Source: an uncultured Paracoccaceae bacterium
GTDB taxonomy: Bacteria > Pseudomonadota > Alphaproteobacteria > Rhodobacterales > Rhodobacteraceae
Length of the DNA stretch: 64,000 nucleotides
NCBI GenBank assembly: GCA_947496535.1
Contig: CANMDE010000001.1
Location: forward strand, 620,001 to 684,000
Reading direction: 5' to 3'
Numbering within the stretch: the first letter of the stretch is position 1; each line of letters starts with the position of its first letter. The notes below the pieces were generated by a model. That model had not been told where the DNA came from and searched no databases. It saw nothing but the letters and a program-made list of their open reading frames with translations. This document shows positions 9,523 through 19,400 of the stretch, one piece after another. The position numbers and the translations under genes are program-made.

Positions 9523-10101
9523 ATGAATACGCCAGCGCATCTGATTTTTGGTCTTGCCGCCTTTGGAAAACCCAAACAAGCCGCCGTGACGGCTGCTGCC
9601 TTTATGGGGGCGTTGATACCGGATCTGTCGCTTTACCTGATGGCCGGTTGGCATTTGCGGGTTCTGGAGACCCCGCCGCGCATGGTTTTTGGTGAGCTTT
9701 ATTTTTCCGACGCATGGCAGAGCATCTTTCGGATCGATAATTCGATGGTGCTGTGGGGGATCATTTTGGTGATTGGCTTGATGGGCCGCTGGCCGGTGCT
9801 GATCGCGCTGGCTGGCGCAGCAGAGCTGCATCTGGTGTTTGATTTCCTGCTGCACAATGACGATGCGCGGGCGCATTTCTGGCCACTGACCAACTGGGTG
9901 TTTAAAAGCCCGGTCAGCTACTGGGACCGGGATCATTATGGGACTATTGCCGGGTCAATCGAAATTGGTGTTTCGTTGGCGCTGTGCGTCGTGCTGTTTC
10001 GAAGGTTCAGCCACATAGGAATGCGGGCGCTGGTCATTTTGCTGGGCGCTGCACAGGCAGCACCCATCGTGATCTTTTCGATCATGTTCGCAGGGGGATA
10101 A
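9523..10101 (+). CDS. membrane protein resembling the DUF457/YdjM metal-dependent hydrolase family
   Basis: A 192-residue integral membrane protein. The N-terminus MNTPAHLIFGLAAFG, the phrase ALIPDLSLYLMAGW and the segment AELHLVFDFLLHNDDAR, followed by HFWPLTNWVF, give conserved His and Asp residues on membrane helices, as in DUF457-type putative hydrolases. In related genomes this neighbour of cobQ is sometimes named a cobalamin protein; I see nothing in the sequence for that. The start was moved to the ATG at 9523 because the upstream extension overlaps the divergent cobQ start. Confidence 0.72.
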   Translation: MNTPAHLIFGLAAFGKPKQAAVTAAAFMGALIPDLSLYLMAGWHLRVLETPPRMVFGELYFSDAWQSIFRIDNSMVLWGIILVIGLMGRWPVLIALAGAAELHLVFDFLLHNDDARAHFWPLTNWVFKSPVSYWDRDHYGTIAGSIEIGVSLALCVVLFRRFSHIGMRALVILLGAAQAAPIVIFSIMFAGG

Positions 10102-10106
10102 AGCAG

Positions 10107-10132
10107 AAACGCGGCCCCCAGGACCGCGTTTT
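10107..10132. terminator. bidirectional hairpin terminator
   Basis: The arms AACGCGG and CCGCGTT flank a 9-base loop. Four Ts follow on the plus strand and a run of As precedes the stem, so it can serve both the plus-strand membrane protein gene and the convergent minus-strand gene at 10159. Confidence 0.7.
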
Positions 10133-10158
10133 GCTATTCTTCACATTTAAGCTGATGC

Positions 10159-10482
10159 TTAGGCAGCACGTGCTTCCTGTTCGGCAGCGTGGCGACGCTC
10201 GCTTTCTTCGCGCGACAGGGCGACGGATGTCCGCACACCTTTGCCGACAAATTCCATCAGGCCGCTCACCACGCGTTCATTCGGGTCAATCCCGGCGCAA
10301 GACAGAACTTCACGACCATCGCGCGACCGCGCCCAGCGGGCGATCTGCTCTGGTCCGTTGCCATATTTCTTGTCATCAGCAATAGCATCATCCAACGCGG
10401 CCAAGACTACAGCAGCAAAAAGCTTGCGTGCGCGGTTGCCTTGCTCGTTGTTGAAAGCTGTGCCGTCGACGAAATCTCGCAT
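10159..10482 (-). CDS. conserved Rhodobacterales protein, DUF6280-like
   Basis: A 107-residue soluble protein beginning MRDFVDGTAFNNEQGNRARK, with the phrases KLFAAVVLAALDDAIADD, YGNGPEQIARWARSRDG and SCAGIDPNERVV. I recognise it as a highly conserved protein of this order, from memory assigned to DUF6280. The function is unknown. The C-terminal 25 residues are charged and helical. The upstream region is 226 bases long, shared with efp on the other strand, so both genes have room for their own promoters. Confidence 0.75.
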   Translation of the reverse strand: MRDFVDGTAFNNEQGNRARKLFAAVVLAALDDAIADDKKYGNGPEQIARWARSRDGREVLSCAGIDPNERVVSGLMEFVGKGVRTSVALSREESERRHAAEQEARAA

Positions 10483-10708
10483 AGTAGTTCCCTTTTGTTT
10501 TTTGTCTTGTACTTACCGCGTGCGGGGCAATATGCCCTTTTCATTCCGATTCGGGGGTGCTCTTTTGGAATGGCAGCCATGCACATACTGCATGGCTTAA
10601 CATCATTGTTTGGCTGATTTAGTTGTCTTGTCAGCGCCCCACCAGCAAGATATAGGCGTGATTGTAGCGTAGACAACCATTCGACATAAAACTGATACGA
10701 AGTGATGC

Positions 10709-11272
10709 ATGCCCAAGATTAATGGAAATGAAATTCGCCCCGGTAATGTTCTGGAGCATGACAGTGGCCTTTGGGCCGCAGTTAAGGTCGATCACGTAAA
10801 GCCCGGAAAAGGCGGCGCTTTTGCGCAGGTTGAATTGAAAAACCTGCGTGACGGGCGAAAGTTGAATGAGCGGTTCCGGTCTGCCGACAAGGTAGAGCGC
10901 GTGCGTCTGGATCAGAAAGATCAGCAGTTTTTGTTCGAAGCGGACGACATGCTGACCTTTATGGACAGCGAAACATATGACCAGATTGCCCTACCCACAG
11001 ATATCCTTGGCGACCGCCGCCCATTTTTGCAGGATGGTATGGTAGTTAAGATCGAATATTACGGGGAAGAGGCGCTGAATGTCAGCTTGCCTGCCCGTGT
11101 GACCTGCAAAGTGGTCGAAACCGAACCGGTTGTGAAAGGCCAGACTGCGGCGAACAGCTTCAAACCTGCTATTCTGGACAATGGCGTGCGCGTGATGGTG
11201 CCCCCTTTTGTCGGACAGGACGAAGACATCGTCGTGAGCACGGAACTATTTGAGTACGTCGAACGCGCCTAA
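10709..11272 (+). CDS. efp: elongation factor P
   Basis: A 187-residue translation factor that relieves ribosome stalling at polyproline stretches. It has the family start [18 protein letters not shown] and the loop [13 protein letters not shown], where Lys34 is the position beta-lysylated by EpmA in bacteria with that pathway. Two OB-type domains follow (TYDQIALP; the C-terminal part runs through [18 protein letters not shown]). Full length. Its stop codon interlocks with that of ygfZ on the other strand. Confidence 0.96.
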   Translation: MPKINGNEIRPGNVLEHDSGLWAAVKVDHVKPGKGGAFAQVELKNLRDGRKLNERFRSADKVERVRLDQKDQQFLFEADDMLTFMDSETYDQIALPTDILGDRRPFLQDGMVVKIEYYGEEALNVSLPARVTCKVVETEPVVKGQTAANSFKPAILDNGVRVMVPPFVGQDEDIVVSTELFEYVERA

Positions 11273-12000
11273 GCGATCCGGGTGATGGTCGCATCGCCCG
11301 CCTGCATTTCATCTTTTGCCCGGTCAAAGCGTAAATGAGCAAGCGCCTTTTGCCCCGCTACTGTGTGCAGTGTACCCACTAGTTTGCCATCTGCCGTGAT
11401 CGCATCACCCGGTTTGGCCTCCCCATCAACAGCAACTTGCGCGAGGCCCTTTTTCAGTTCCGTCTTGTGCTTCATTCTGGCCACGATTTCCTGACCGACA
11501 AAACAGCCCTTTTTGAAATCGACGCCATGTAGACGTTCGAACCCGGCTTCGAGGATATAAGTATCGGGGGTTAGCTCGATCCCCGTTTCGGGGATCATAT
11601 GGGTGACGCGAATTTCGGCCTCACCCGGAAGGGCAGTGGCGTCGGCCCCATAGAGCCTCCATCCCATCGCTGGATCGCGGGGGTCGGCATGGGCGCCGTC
11701 AGGTGCGCTATCCAGTCCGCGGGCCACTTTCAGATCGGTTTCGGCGATATCGACAGCCGCCCGCAGCCGGTACATCGCAAGGCGCTGTGCAAGCGTGGGC
11801 GCGTGTGAGGTTGCAACGTCAATTAACAGCCGATCGTCCTGCCCAATGACAAAGAAATCGGCGATATACTTGCCCTGCGGTGTCAGCAGTGCTGTGTAGA
11901 TGATGCCGTCCGCCGCGCGTTCAACATCGTTGGTGACGAGCCCTTGCATGAAAGCCACCCGGTCAGGGCCGGTGATAGACAAAACGGTGCGGTCAGACAT
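11269..12000 (-). CDS. ygfZ: tRNA-modifying / iron-sulfur assembly protein of the YgfZ (CAF17) family
   Basis: A 243-residue folate-binding protein related to GcvT, needed for maturation or repair of certain Fe-S enzymes such as MiaB. The diagnostic motif [17 protein letters not shown] is present with its conserved Cys. The N-terminus [19 protein letters not shown] matches the family. The start was set at the ATG at 12000. The longer frame runs into the upstream ABC transporter gene, whereas this start overlaps that gene's stop by only eight bases, which suggests translational coupling. Confidence 0.92.
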   Translation of the reverse strand: MSDRTVLSITGPDRVAFMQGLVTNDVERAADGIIYTALLTPQGKYIADFFVIGQDDRLLIDVATSHAPTLAQRLAMYRLRAAVDIAETDLKVARGLDSAPDGAHADPRDPAMGWRLYGADATALPGEAEIRVTHMIPETGIELTPDTYILEAGFERLHGVDFKKGCFVGQEIVARMKHKTELKKGLAQVAVDGEAKPGDAITADGKLVGTLHTVAGQKALAHLRFDRAKDEMQAGDATITRIA

Positions 12001-13786
12001 TTTCGTCCTCGCTTTGTTTGAACTGCATCCGGTGCAGGTCGGCATAGATGCCGCCACGCGCCAGAAGCTCATCATGTGTGCCCTGATCCACCACCCGGCC
12101 CTGATCCATCACAACGATGGAATGTGCGTTGCGCACGGTCGAAAGCCGGTGGGCAATCACAAGTGTAGTCCGGCCAGTCGATAACCGTTCCAGTGCGTCC
12201 TGCACGATAGCTTCTGATTTGGTATCTAATGCGCTTGTCGCCTCGTCCAAGAGCAGGATTGGCGTATCACGCAGCAAAGCGCGGGCAATCGCTACGCGCT
12301 GGCGCTGGCCGCCGGACAGGTTCGACCCGCGCGGGCCGGCAGGGCTGTCCAGGCCATTGGCCAGCTTGGGGAGGAAGTCGCTGACATGCGCTGCATTAAG
12401 CACGTTTTGCAGGTGTTCCTCGTCGATGTCGTCGCGTCCCAGCACAATATTGTCCCGCAGCGTTTCGTCAAAAAGCGCTGCATCCTGCGTGACGACCGAA
12501 AACAGACCGCGCAGGTCCGGTAATGACATCTGTTGAATTTCGGTTCCGCCAATCTGAACATCACCGTCGGAGTGTTCGACCAGACGGGTCAAAACGTTGA
12601 AAACCGTGCTTTTCCCTGCACCCGAAGCACCAACCAGCGCGGTGGTCTTCCCGGCGGCGGCGTTGAAGCTCGCCCCGCGCAGAACGGGATGGTCGCCGTA
12701 GTTCAATACCACATCGTTGAACCGGATATCGGGCGCACCATCGGGCCGGTCGATCGGTAAGGCAGGGGACAGGATCGTCGGTGCTTCGTTCAGCACTGAT
12801 TGCAGCCGCTCGACGCTGGCGGCTGCCATTTGCCATTGCCCGCTCATGGCGCCCAAACGGCGGAGCGGATCAAAGGCCAGCGACATGGCGGTGAAGAACG
12901 CCATGAACTGGCCGTTGGTCTTTTCGCCTGCGATGATTTCGGAACCGCCGTAGATCAGCACCCCAAGAAAACCGATCCCGGTCATGATGTCGATCAGTGC
13001 GGGAACGGCGGCCTGGCCGACCGATGTACGCACCTCGGCCCGGACACTTTGGTCGATCAGTTTATCATATCTGGCGGCTTGATACGCTTCCAATGCGTTG
13101 AGCTTGATCGGATTGATTCCGTGAAAAACCTCGTCCAGCCGGGTGGATATGCTACCCGCCAGTTCTCGGGCGTGGCCAGCGCGACGACGGATATAAGCCT
13201 GCACCACAAGCGACGGTAAAATCAGCATCGGGATGCCCACAACGGCGATCAGGGTCCAGCGCCAATCAATCCACAAGGCAACGCTAAACAGACCTATGAG
13301 TGCCACCAGATCGCGGCCCATCGCGGTTGCGATGCTGCTCCACACGGTGTTGATGACCTTGACGTCGCCCTGCACCCTTTCAATCAGTTGCCCAGGCGGG
13401 TTGATCTGGTGATAGCCACTATCCAGCGTCATCAGATGCCGCAGCAGATGCCTGCGCATCCCGGCAGAGGCCAGCTGCGTCAGTCGGGTCATCAATATGC
13501 GCTGACTGGCCGAGCTAAACGCACGCACAAAGAAAATACCCATGATCGTGAAGCCAACACCATAGAGGGCGTCAACGCGTCCTTCTGCAAAGACATCATC
13601 GAACATCGGTTGGATCATGCGGCTGATGAAGGCCAGCATCGATCCTTCAATTGCCATCAGGATCAACGCAGCGATGAGCAGCGCCTTATGCGGGCGCAAA
13701 TAGTCGCGCCACAGCCACCAGAACAGCTTGACCGCCGATTGCGGGCGGGCGCTTTTCTTTGCTTTTTCGGGGATGTTTTCGGGCAT
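11993..13786 (-). CDS. ABC exporter, fused permease and ATPase (MsbA-like)
   Basis: A half-transporter of about 597 residues that would act as a dimer in the inner membrane. The N-terminal part has six membrane helices (for example KALLIAALILMAIEGSMLAF). The C-terminal ATPase has Walker A GASGAGKST, signature LSGGQRQRVAIARALL, Walker B ILLLDEATSAL and the H-loop IAHRLSTV. It resembles MsbA and other lipid exporters, but the substrate cannot be assigned. The start at 13786 is preferred to the ATG at 13810 because CAAAGG lies six bases upstream of it. It forms an operon with ygfZ. Confidence 0.92.
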   Translation of the reverse strand: MPENIPEKAKKSARPQSAVKLFWWLWRDYLRPHKALLIAALILMAIEGSMLAFISRMIQPMFDDVFAEGRVDALYGVGFTIMGIFFVRAFSSASQRILMTRLTQLASAGMRRHLLRHLMTLDSGYHQINPPGQLIERVQGDVKVINTVWSSIATAMGRDLVALIGLFSVALWIDWRWTLIAVVGIPMLILPSLVVQAYIRRRAGHARELAGSISTRLDEVFHGINPIKLNALEAYQAARYDKLIDQSVRAEVRTSVGQAAVPALIDIMTGIGFLGVLIYGGSEIIAGEKTNGQFMAFFTAMSLAFDPLRRLGAMSGQWQMAAASVERLQSVLNEAPTILSPALPIDRPDGAPDIRFNDVVLNYGDHPVLRGASFNAAAGKTTALVGASGAGKSTVFNVLTRLVEHSDGDVQIGGTEIQQMSLPDLRGLFSVVTQDAALFDETLRDNIVLGRDDIDEEHLQNVLNAAHVSDFLPKLANGLDSPAGPRGSNLSGGQRQRVAIARALLRDTPILLLDEATSALDTKSEAIVQDALERLSTGRTTLVIAHRLSTVRNAHSIVVMDQGRVVDQGTHDELLARGGIYADLHRMQFKQSEDENV

Positions 13787-13916
13787 CGGTGGCCTTTGGC
13801 GATCAATCATTTATCGGTCTACTGGTAAATGGGGTGGCAGGGCAAGCCGGGGAAGGTTGACGCGGTCAAGGCCGGCGTTAATGTCGTTAAAGCTGATATC
13901 TTGAAAGCCTCACCTC

Positions 13917-15092
13917 ATGTCTCTGTCCAATGGTCGCGCCTATCTGGCTATTCCTGGTCCGTCGGTTATGCCCGATACCGTTTTGCAGGCGATGCATCGC
14001 GCCTCGCCCAATATCTATGAAGGTGAGCTGCATGAACTGACCCACAGTCTGATGCCCGACCTGAAAAAGGTGGCCATGACCGAACATCAGGTTGCGATCT
14101 ATATTGGCAATGGACACGCGGCGTGGGAAGCAGCACTCGCCAACGTGCTGTCACCCGGCGATCATGTGCTGGTGCTGGCGACCGGGCGATTTGGCATTGG
14201 TTGGGGTGAGATTGCCGCCGGATTGCAGGCGGAATTGCAGACGGTCGATTTTGGCAACGAAATGGCGATTGATCCGGCGCGGGTTGAAGAAGCGCTGAAG
14301 GCAGACAAGGACCACCGCATCAAGGCCGTCATGGCTGTGCATGTGGACACATCAACCAGCGTGAAAAGCGATATTGCGGCTGTTCGCGCTGCTATGGACC
14401 GGGCGGAACACCCCGCGCTGTTGATGGCTGATTGCATAGCCTCGCTGGGCTGTGATCGGTTCGAAATGGATAACTGGGGCGTCGATGTGATGGTGTCCGG
14501 TTGCCAGAAGGGGTTGATGACACCAGCCGGAGTGAGTTTCGTCTGGTTTAATAAAAAGGCTGATGCCGCACAGGGGACATGCGTGACGCGATATTGGGAT
14601 TGGCGGCCGCGGGCAAACCCGGAGGTGTACTATCAGCATTTTGCCGGGACTGCGCCCACGCATCACCTTTACGGGCTGCGCGCGGCGTTGGATATTCTGC
14701 TGGAAGAGGGATTGGAGGCCGTTTTTGCCCGCCATGAGACGCTGGCCCGCGCCATCTGGTCGGCTTTTGATTGTTGGTCGGAAGAGGGGCCTCTGAAGCT
14801 GAACGTCGCCGATCCTGCGTTCCGTTCCCATGCCGTGACGGCCGCTGTGATCGGCTCACCCAACGGTGATCGTTTGCGGCATTGGTGCGAACATCACTGT
14901 GGGCTGACCCTTGGCATCGGCTTGGGCCGATCACCTGAAGATGCCTATTTCCGGATCGGGCATATGGGTCATGTGAATGCTCATATGATCATGGGTGTGC
15001 TTGGTACAATACAGGCGGGCCTGTCTGCGCTGGATATTCCGCATGGTCGCGGCGCGTTGGAGGCGGCGGCGGATGTGATCGCGCAAAGCTAG
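13917..15092 (+). CDS. class V aminotransferase, serine/alanine-glyoxylate type
   Basis: A 391-residue PLP enzyme. The phrases IPGPSVMPDTVLQAM, IGNGHAAWEAALANVL and LMADCIASLG, and the PLP-lysine motif SGCQKGLM (Lys198), place it with alanine-, serine- and aspartate-glyoxylate aminotransferases, which make glycine from glyoxylate. The amino donor cannot be fixed by eye; serine-glyoxylate transaminase is the usual guess in this order. The gene stands alone and its stop interlocks with the small membrane protein on the other strand. Confidence 0.87.
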   Translation: MSLSNGRAYLAIPGPSVMPDTVLQAMHRASPNIYEGELHELTHSLMPDLKKVAMTEHQVAIYIGNGHAAWEAALANVLSPGDHVLVLATGRFGIGWGEIAAGLQAELQTVDFGNEMAIDPARVEEALKADKDHRIKAVMAVHVDTSTSVKSDIAAVRAAMDRAEHPALLMADCIASLGCDRFEMDNWGVDVMVSGCQKGLMTPAGVSFVWFNKKADAAQGTCVTRYWDWRPRANPEVYYQHFAGTAPTHHLYGLRAALDILLEEGLEAVFARHETLARAIWSAFDCWSEEGPLKLNVADPAFRSHAVTAAVIGSPNGDRLRHWCEHHCGLTLGIGLGRSPEDAYFRIGHMGHVNAHMIMGVLGTIQAGLSALDIPHGRGALEAAADVIAQS

Positions 15093-15271
15093 TTCTGTCT
15101 GAGCGACCCAAAAAGTTTGAAGATCACGTCGAGGATATAGGCTGTGGCAACGACCCAAGCATAGCCAAGCGCCGCCGCGATCATCCAGAAAACCATAAAC
15201 AGAAACACGCCGAGCGTCGTCAAAAACGCATCGGTGTAATTCTCAACTGGTCGAATCGGCCTTTGTGACAT
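15089..15271 (-). CDS. 60-residue membrane protein, unknown function
   Basis: A short protein with a polar N-terminus (MSQRPIRPVENYTDA) and then about 38 hydrophobic residues, enough for two membrane helices with a tight turn, ending FKLFGSLRQN. The start was set at the ATG at 15271; the longer upstream frame encodes an arginine-rich shadow of the aminotransferase gene. It lies 62 bases downstream of the PLP aminotransferase gene on the same strand and may share its transcript. It looks like a conserved Rhodobacterales small protein, but I know no function. Confidence 0.65.
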   Translation of the reverse strand: MSQRPIRPVENYTDAFLTTLGVFLFMVFWMIAAALGYAWVVATAYILDVIFKLFGSLRQN

Positions 15272-15333
15272 GCAGCAACCTCTGTTCCTTACCAGCTTAA
15301 TGGCAGAGCGCTGAAAATCATCCTGAATTTTTG

Positions 15334-16482
15334 TCACACTGTGGTCAGTGCGTCCCCAAAAGCATCCGCAAAAAGTCTGATCTGATCTTCCGGAGCGCAG
15401 CTGACCCGAATGCAGCGGTCTTGCGGCGCGACAAAAGGCATCCGCACGAAGACGTCGCGTTCGATCAACCTGGTCAGCACTTTGCGGGCAAAATCGCCGT
15501 CGCGCCCGCAATCGATGGTCACGAAGTTGGTCGCGGATGGGAGGGCAGTCAGCCCGTGTTCCGTCGCAATGTCAGCGATTTGGGTGCGGGAGTGCGCGAC
15601 CGATGCTTGTATGTGGGCCAGCCAGTCCTGGTCTTCCAGTGCAGCCAGCGCCGCCGCCTGACTGATGCGCGACATCCCGAAATGATTGCGGACCTTATTG
15701 AAGGCGTTGATCACTTCCGCCTCACCCATCGCATAGCCGACCCGCGCACCGGCCAGACCGTAAGCCTTTGAAAAGGTGCGTAAACGGATGACATCTGGAT
15801 TGGCGACATCAATCGCTGGTGCCGTGCCGTCAGGGGCCAGTTCGATATAGGCCTCATCAAGGATCAACTGGCAGCCATCCGGGATTTCGGCGATCAGCGC
15901 TGCCATTGCCCCGGCATCGTGCCAAGTTCCCATCGGGTTGTCGGGGTTGGCGATGTAGATCAGTTTTGCGTTAGTTTCCTGTGCCTTGGCGATCAGTGCC
16001 TGCGGGTTTTCATGGTCATTCTTGTAGGGCACTTTGTGCAGCTCACCGCCGAAACCCGCGACATGGTAGTTGAATGTCGGGTAGGCGCCGTCAGATGTGA
16101 CCACAGCGTCGCCCTGTCCGACATAAAGCCGTACGAGCAGGCCCAGAAGGGCATCGATCCCTTCGCCGACCATGATATTCTCCGAGGGAATACCGTGATG
16201 CCGGGCGAGCGCATGGCGCAGGTCGTGGCTTTCGGGGTCGCCATACATCCATGCCTCACTCGCGGCAGCCTGCATTGCGGCAATGGCTTTGGGTGAAGGG
16301 CCAAAGGATGACTCATTTGCCCCAAGGCGTGCTTTGAACGGGCGACCGCGCTGACGTTCCTGCGCCTCTGGTCCGACGAAGGGGACCGAGGCGGGTAGGC
16401 TTTGCGCAAGGTCGGTGAGGTTCGGCCCTTCTGATGGTTTGGGGAGCCTCCGGCGGGAGTTTGTGGGCCAAGATGAAGACAA
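15334..16482 (-). CDS. class I/II PLP aminotransferase, histidinol-phosphate aminotransferase-like
   Basis: A fold-type I aminotransferase of up to 382 residues. It has ARLGANESSFGPSPKAI near the start, the PLP-pocket phrase YIANPDNPMGT, LILDEAYIE and the Schiff-base lysine motif RTFSKAYGLAGARVGYA. It resembles HisC paralogues, but whether it serves histidine synthesis or aromatic amino acids is undecided. The N-terminal 12 residues (SSSWPTNSRRR after the start) come from a dispersed repeat, and the only start codon in frame is a TTG at 16482, eight bases after the valS stop. Translation is therefore probably coupled to valS. Confidence 0.85.
   Translation of the reverse strand: MSSSWPTNSRRRLPKPSEGPNLTDLAQSLPASVPFVGPEAQERQRGRPFKARLGANESSFGPSPKAIAAMQAAASEAWMYGDPESHDLRHALARHHGIPSENIMVGEGIDALLGLLVRLYVGQGDAVVTSDGAYPTFNYHVAGFGGELHKVPYKNDHENPQALIAKAQETNAKLIYIANPDNPMGTWHDAGAMAALIAEIPDGCQLILDEAYIELAPDGTAPAIDVANPDVIRLRTFSKAYGLAGARVGYAMGEAEVINAFNKVRNHFGMSRISQAAALAALEDQDWLAHIQASVAHSRTQIADIATEHGLTALPSATNFVTIDCGRDGDFARKVLTRLIERDVFVRMPFVAPQDRCIRVSCAPEDQIRLFADAFGDALTTV
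16446..16478 (+). repeat. dispersed 33-base element, copy A (aminotransferase N-terminus)
   Basis: The sequence begins GCCTCCGGCGGGAGTTT and ends GGCCAAGATGAAG. It matches the copy at 33939 at 30 of 33 positions. It contains the short inverted repeat CCTCCGGCGGGAG. Read on the minus strand it encodes SSWPTNSRRR at the start of the aminotransferase. I recall near-identical elements as common between genes in Rhodobacterales. Confidence 0.8.
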
Positions 16483-16489
16483 AGGCGCT

Positions 16490-19400
16490 TTATCCGATCT
16501 CTTCCAGCCGCGCGATGGCGGCTTTCAATTGGGTTTCCTCGCCCTCTCGCAATGCTAGGTTTTCGCGGGCTTCTGCGACCACATCATCCGGAGCGGAGGC
16601 CACAAATTTGGGGTTGTTCAGCCGTCCGCGCAACCCGCCCAGTTCTTTGGCGAGTTTGCCCAGCGTCTTCTCTAGCCGCGCGATTTCCTCTTTTACATCG
16701 ATCAGATCAGCCAGCGGGATGCCGAAGGTGCCGCCTTCCATCGGGACGGTGACGCAGCCTTTGGGGAAGCTGTCGACAATCTCAAGGCTTTCGACGCGGG
16801 CGAGGCGTTTGATCAACACCTCGTTGTTGTTCCAGGCAGATTGGCCTTTGTTATCAAGACCGGTGACCAGCAGCGGAACTTTTGCGCCAGCTGGAACATG
16901 GACCTGCGCGCGTGCGGAGCGGATGCCCTCGATCAGACCGATCACCCAGTTCATTTCGCGGTCGGCGTCGGTGTCGATCAGATCGGTGGCTGTGTAGGTC
17001 GGCCAATCGGTATGGACGAGCATCTTGGCGCGGTTTTCGGCCAGACCCCAAAGCTCTTCTGTAATGAAGGGCATGACGGGGTGCAGCAGGGTCAGGCATT
17101 GATCCAGCACCCAGCGCAGGGTTTCCTGCGTTTCGGTTTTTGCCGCTGGGTCGTCGCCCTTTAGCAGTGGTTTGGCGAATTCCAGATACCAATCGCAAAC
17201 CTTGCCCCAGGTGAAGGCATAAAGCGCGTTCGCGGCATCATTGAATCGATAGGCGGTGAGTGCGGCGTCAACCTCTTCCCGGACCTTGGCGGTTTCGCCA
17301 ATGATCCATTTGTTCAGGGTGGTTGCCGGGGTGGGGCGTGGCTGATCACCGGGATAGGGGACCTGATAGTCAGGGTGTTCGGCAAGGCTGAAGGCGTTCC
17401 AGAGCTTGGTGCCGAAATTGCGGTAGCCTTTAATCCGGTCTTCGCTGATTTTCAGAACGCCACCGAGGGCCGCCATCTGCGCGTTGGAAAAGCGCAGGGC
17501 GTCGGCACCGTAGGCGTCGATCATATCCAGCGGGTCGATGACGTTGCCGGTGGTCTTGGACATCTTCTGGCCTTTGGCGTCGCGAACCAGTTGGTGGAGA
17601 TAGACGGTGTGGAACGGGTCGTCTTTCAGGATGGCCTGCGACATCATCATCATGCGGGCGACCCAGAAAAACAGAATATCCTGCCCGGTGATCAACACGT
17701 CACCGGGGAAGTATTTCATGGCCGGGTCGTCAGTGGGCCAGCCCAAGGTGCCAAAAGGCCAGAGGCCGGACGAGAACCATGTGTCGAGGACGTCGGGGTC
17801 GCGCCAGACCGGGAAGATCAGGACGGTCGGATCCTGTGTGACATTGTATTCGGCAAGGCTGGCCGAGAAGCGGTCAATGGCCTCTGACTTGTCTGCAACT
17901 TCAACAACAGTGGCGTGGCTAAGCGGACTAGGCACATCGGCGTTGTCAAGGATGAAATCCGACTTGACGCTGTCGAAGTCCGGCCCGCTATGCATGACCA
18001 CGCCGCGATGAACCAGACCTTCGAGCAGCAGGCCGAGGATCTGAACTTCGTCCAGCTCGCCGGATGGATTGTGTTCGTCCTCCACACCGAGGTCGAGACC
18101 ATACCAAACCGGGATCTGATGCCCCCACCACAGCTGGCGTGAGATGCACCATGGTTCGATATTTTCCAGCCAGTGGTAAAAGACCTTTTCGCCGCTTTCC
18201 GGCATGATCTTGACCCGACCTTCGCGGACGGAATCGAGCGCGGGGCCGACGATCTTAGCGCTATCCACGAACCATTGGTCGGTCAGGGCAGGCTCGATCA
18301 CGACTTTGGAGCGGTCGCCGAAAGGTTGCATGATTTTTTTGGCTTCGACGTAGGGGATTGTTGCGGGTTGGTCTTCGCGTGGGTTGTCACCCACCCTACC
18401 CTCGTCATTCGTAGGGTGGGTGGAACCCACGTGTGGGTTGGCAGTCATCACCGCATTCCCCTCGGCCGTGATGTCGGCAACAACCTGTTTGCGTGCCTCG
18501 AACCGGTCGAGCCCGCGGTATTCATCCGGCACAAGGTTCATGGCGGCGATTTTGTTTTCGTCGAAATCTTCTTCCCCACGCGCGATGCGCTGGGCAATGG
18601 CGGCTTCTTCGGCATAGGAAAGCCCGTCGGTCCGCATATGGCCTTTGGTGTCCATCAGCGAATACATCGGGATATTGCCGCGCTTGGCGACTTCGTAGTC
18701 GTTGAAGTCATGCGCGCCGGTGATCTTGACCGCGCCCGAGCCGAAATCGGGGTCAGGATAGGGGTCTGTGATAATCGGAATCATGCGGCGGTGTTCCTTG
18801 GGTCCGACTGGAATTTCGCACAGCTTGCCGACGATGGGGGCGTAGCGCTCATCCTTTGGGTTCACCGCGACCGCGCCGTCGCCCAGCATGGTTTCGGGGC
18901 GGGTCGTCGCGATCGAGATGTAATCGCGGGTCTCGCGCAGCGTGACGTTGCCGTCCTCGTCCTTCTCGACATACTCGTAGGTCTCGCCACCAGCGAGCGG
19001 GTATTTGAAGTGCCACATATGGCCGTCGACTTCGATGTTCTCGACTTCGAGGTCGGATATGGCGGTTTCAAAATGTGGGTCCCAGTTGACCAACCGCTTG
19101 CCGCGATAGATCAACCCGTCATTATACATCTGCACAAAGACCTTGAGCACGGCGTCATGAAAATTGCCGGGTTTTTCGGTTGCAGGCGCACTGTCGGCGC
19201 CGGACATGGTGAAGGCAGAGCGCGACCAGTCCATGCTGTCGCCCAGACGGCGGGCCTGCTGTTCTATGACACCGCCGTTTTCGGCTTTCCATTCCCAGAC
19301 TTTGGCAAGGAACTCGTCACGCGGCATTTCGGAGCGTTTGCGGTTCTCGCCGTCCTTGAGCATCTGTTTTTCGACCATCAGCTGGGTGGCGATGCCTGCG

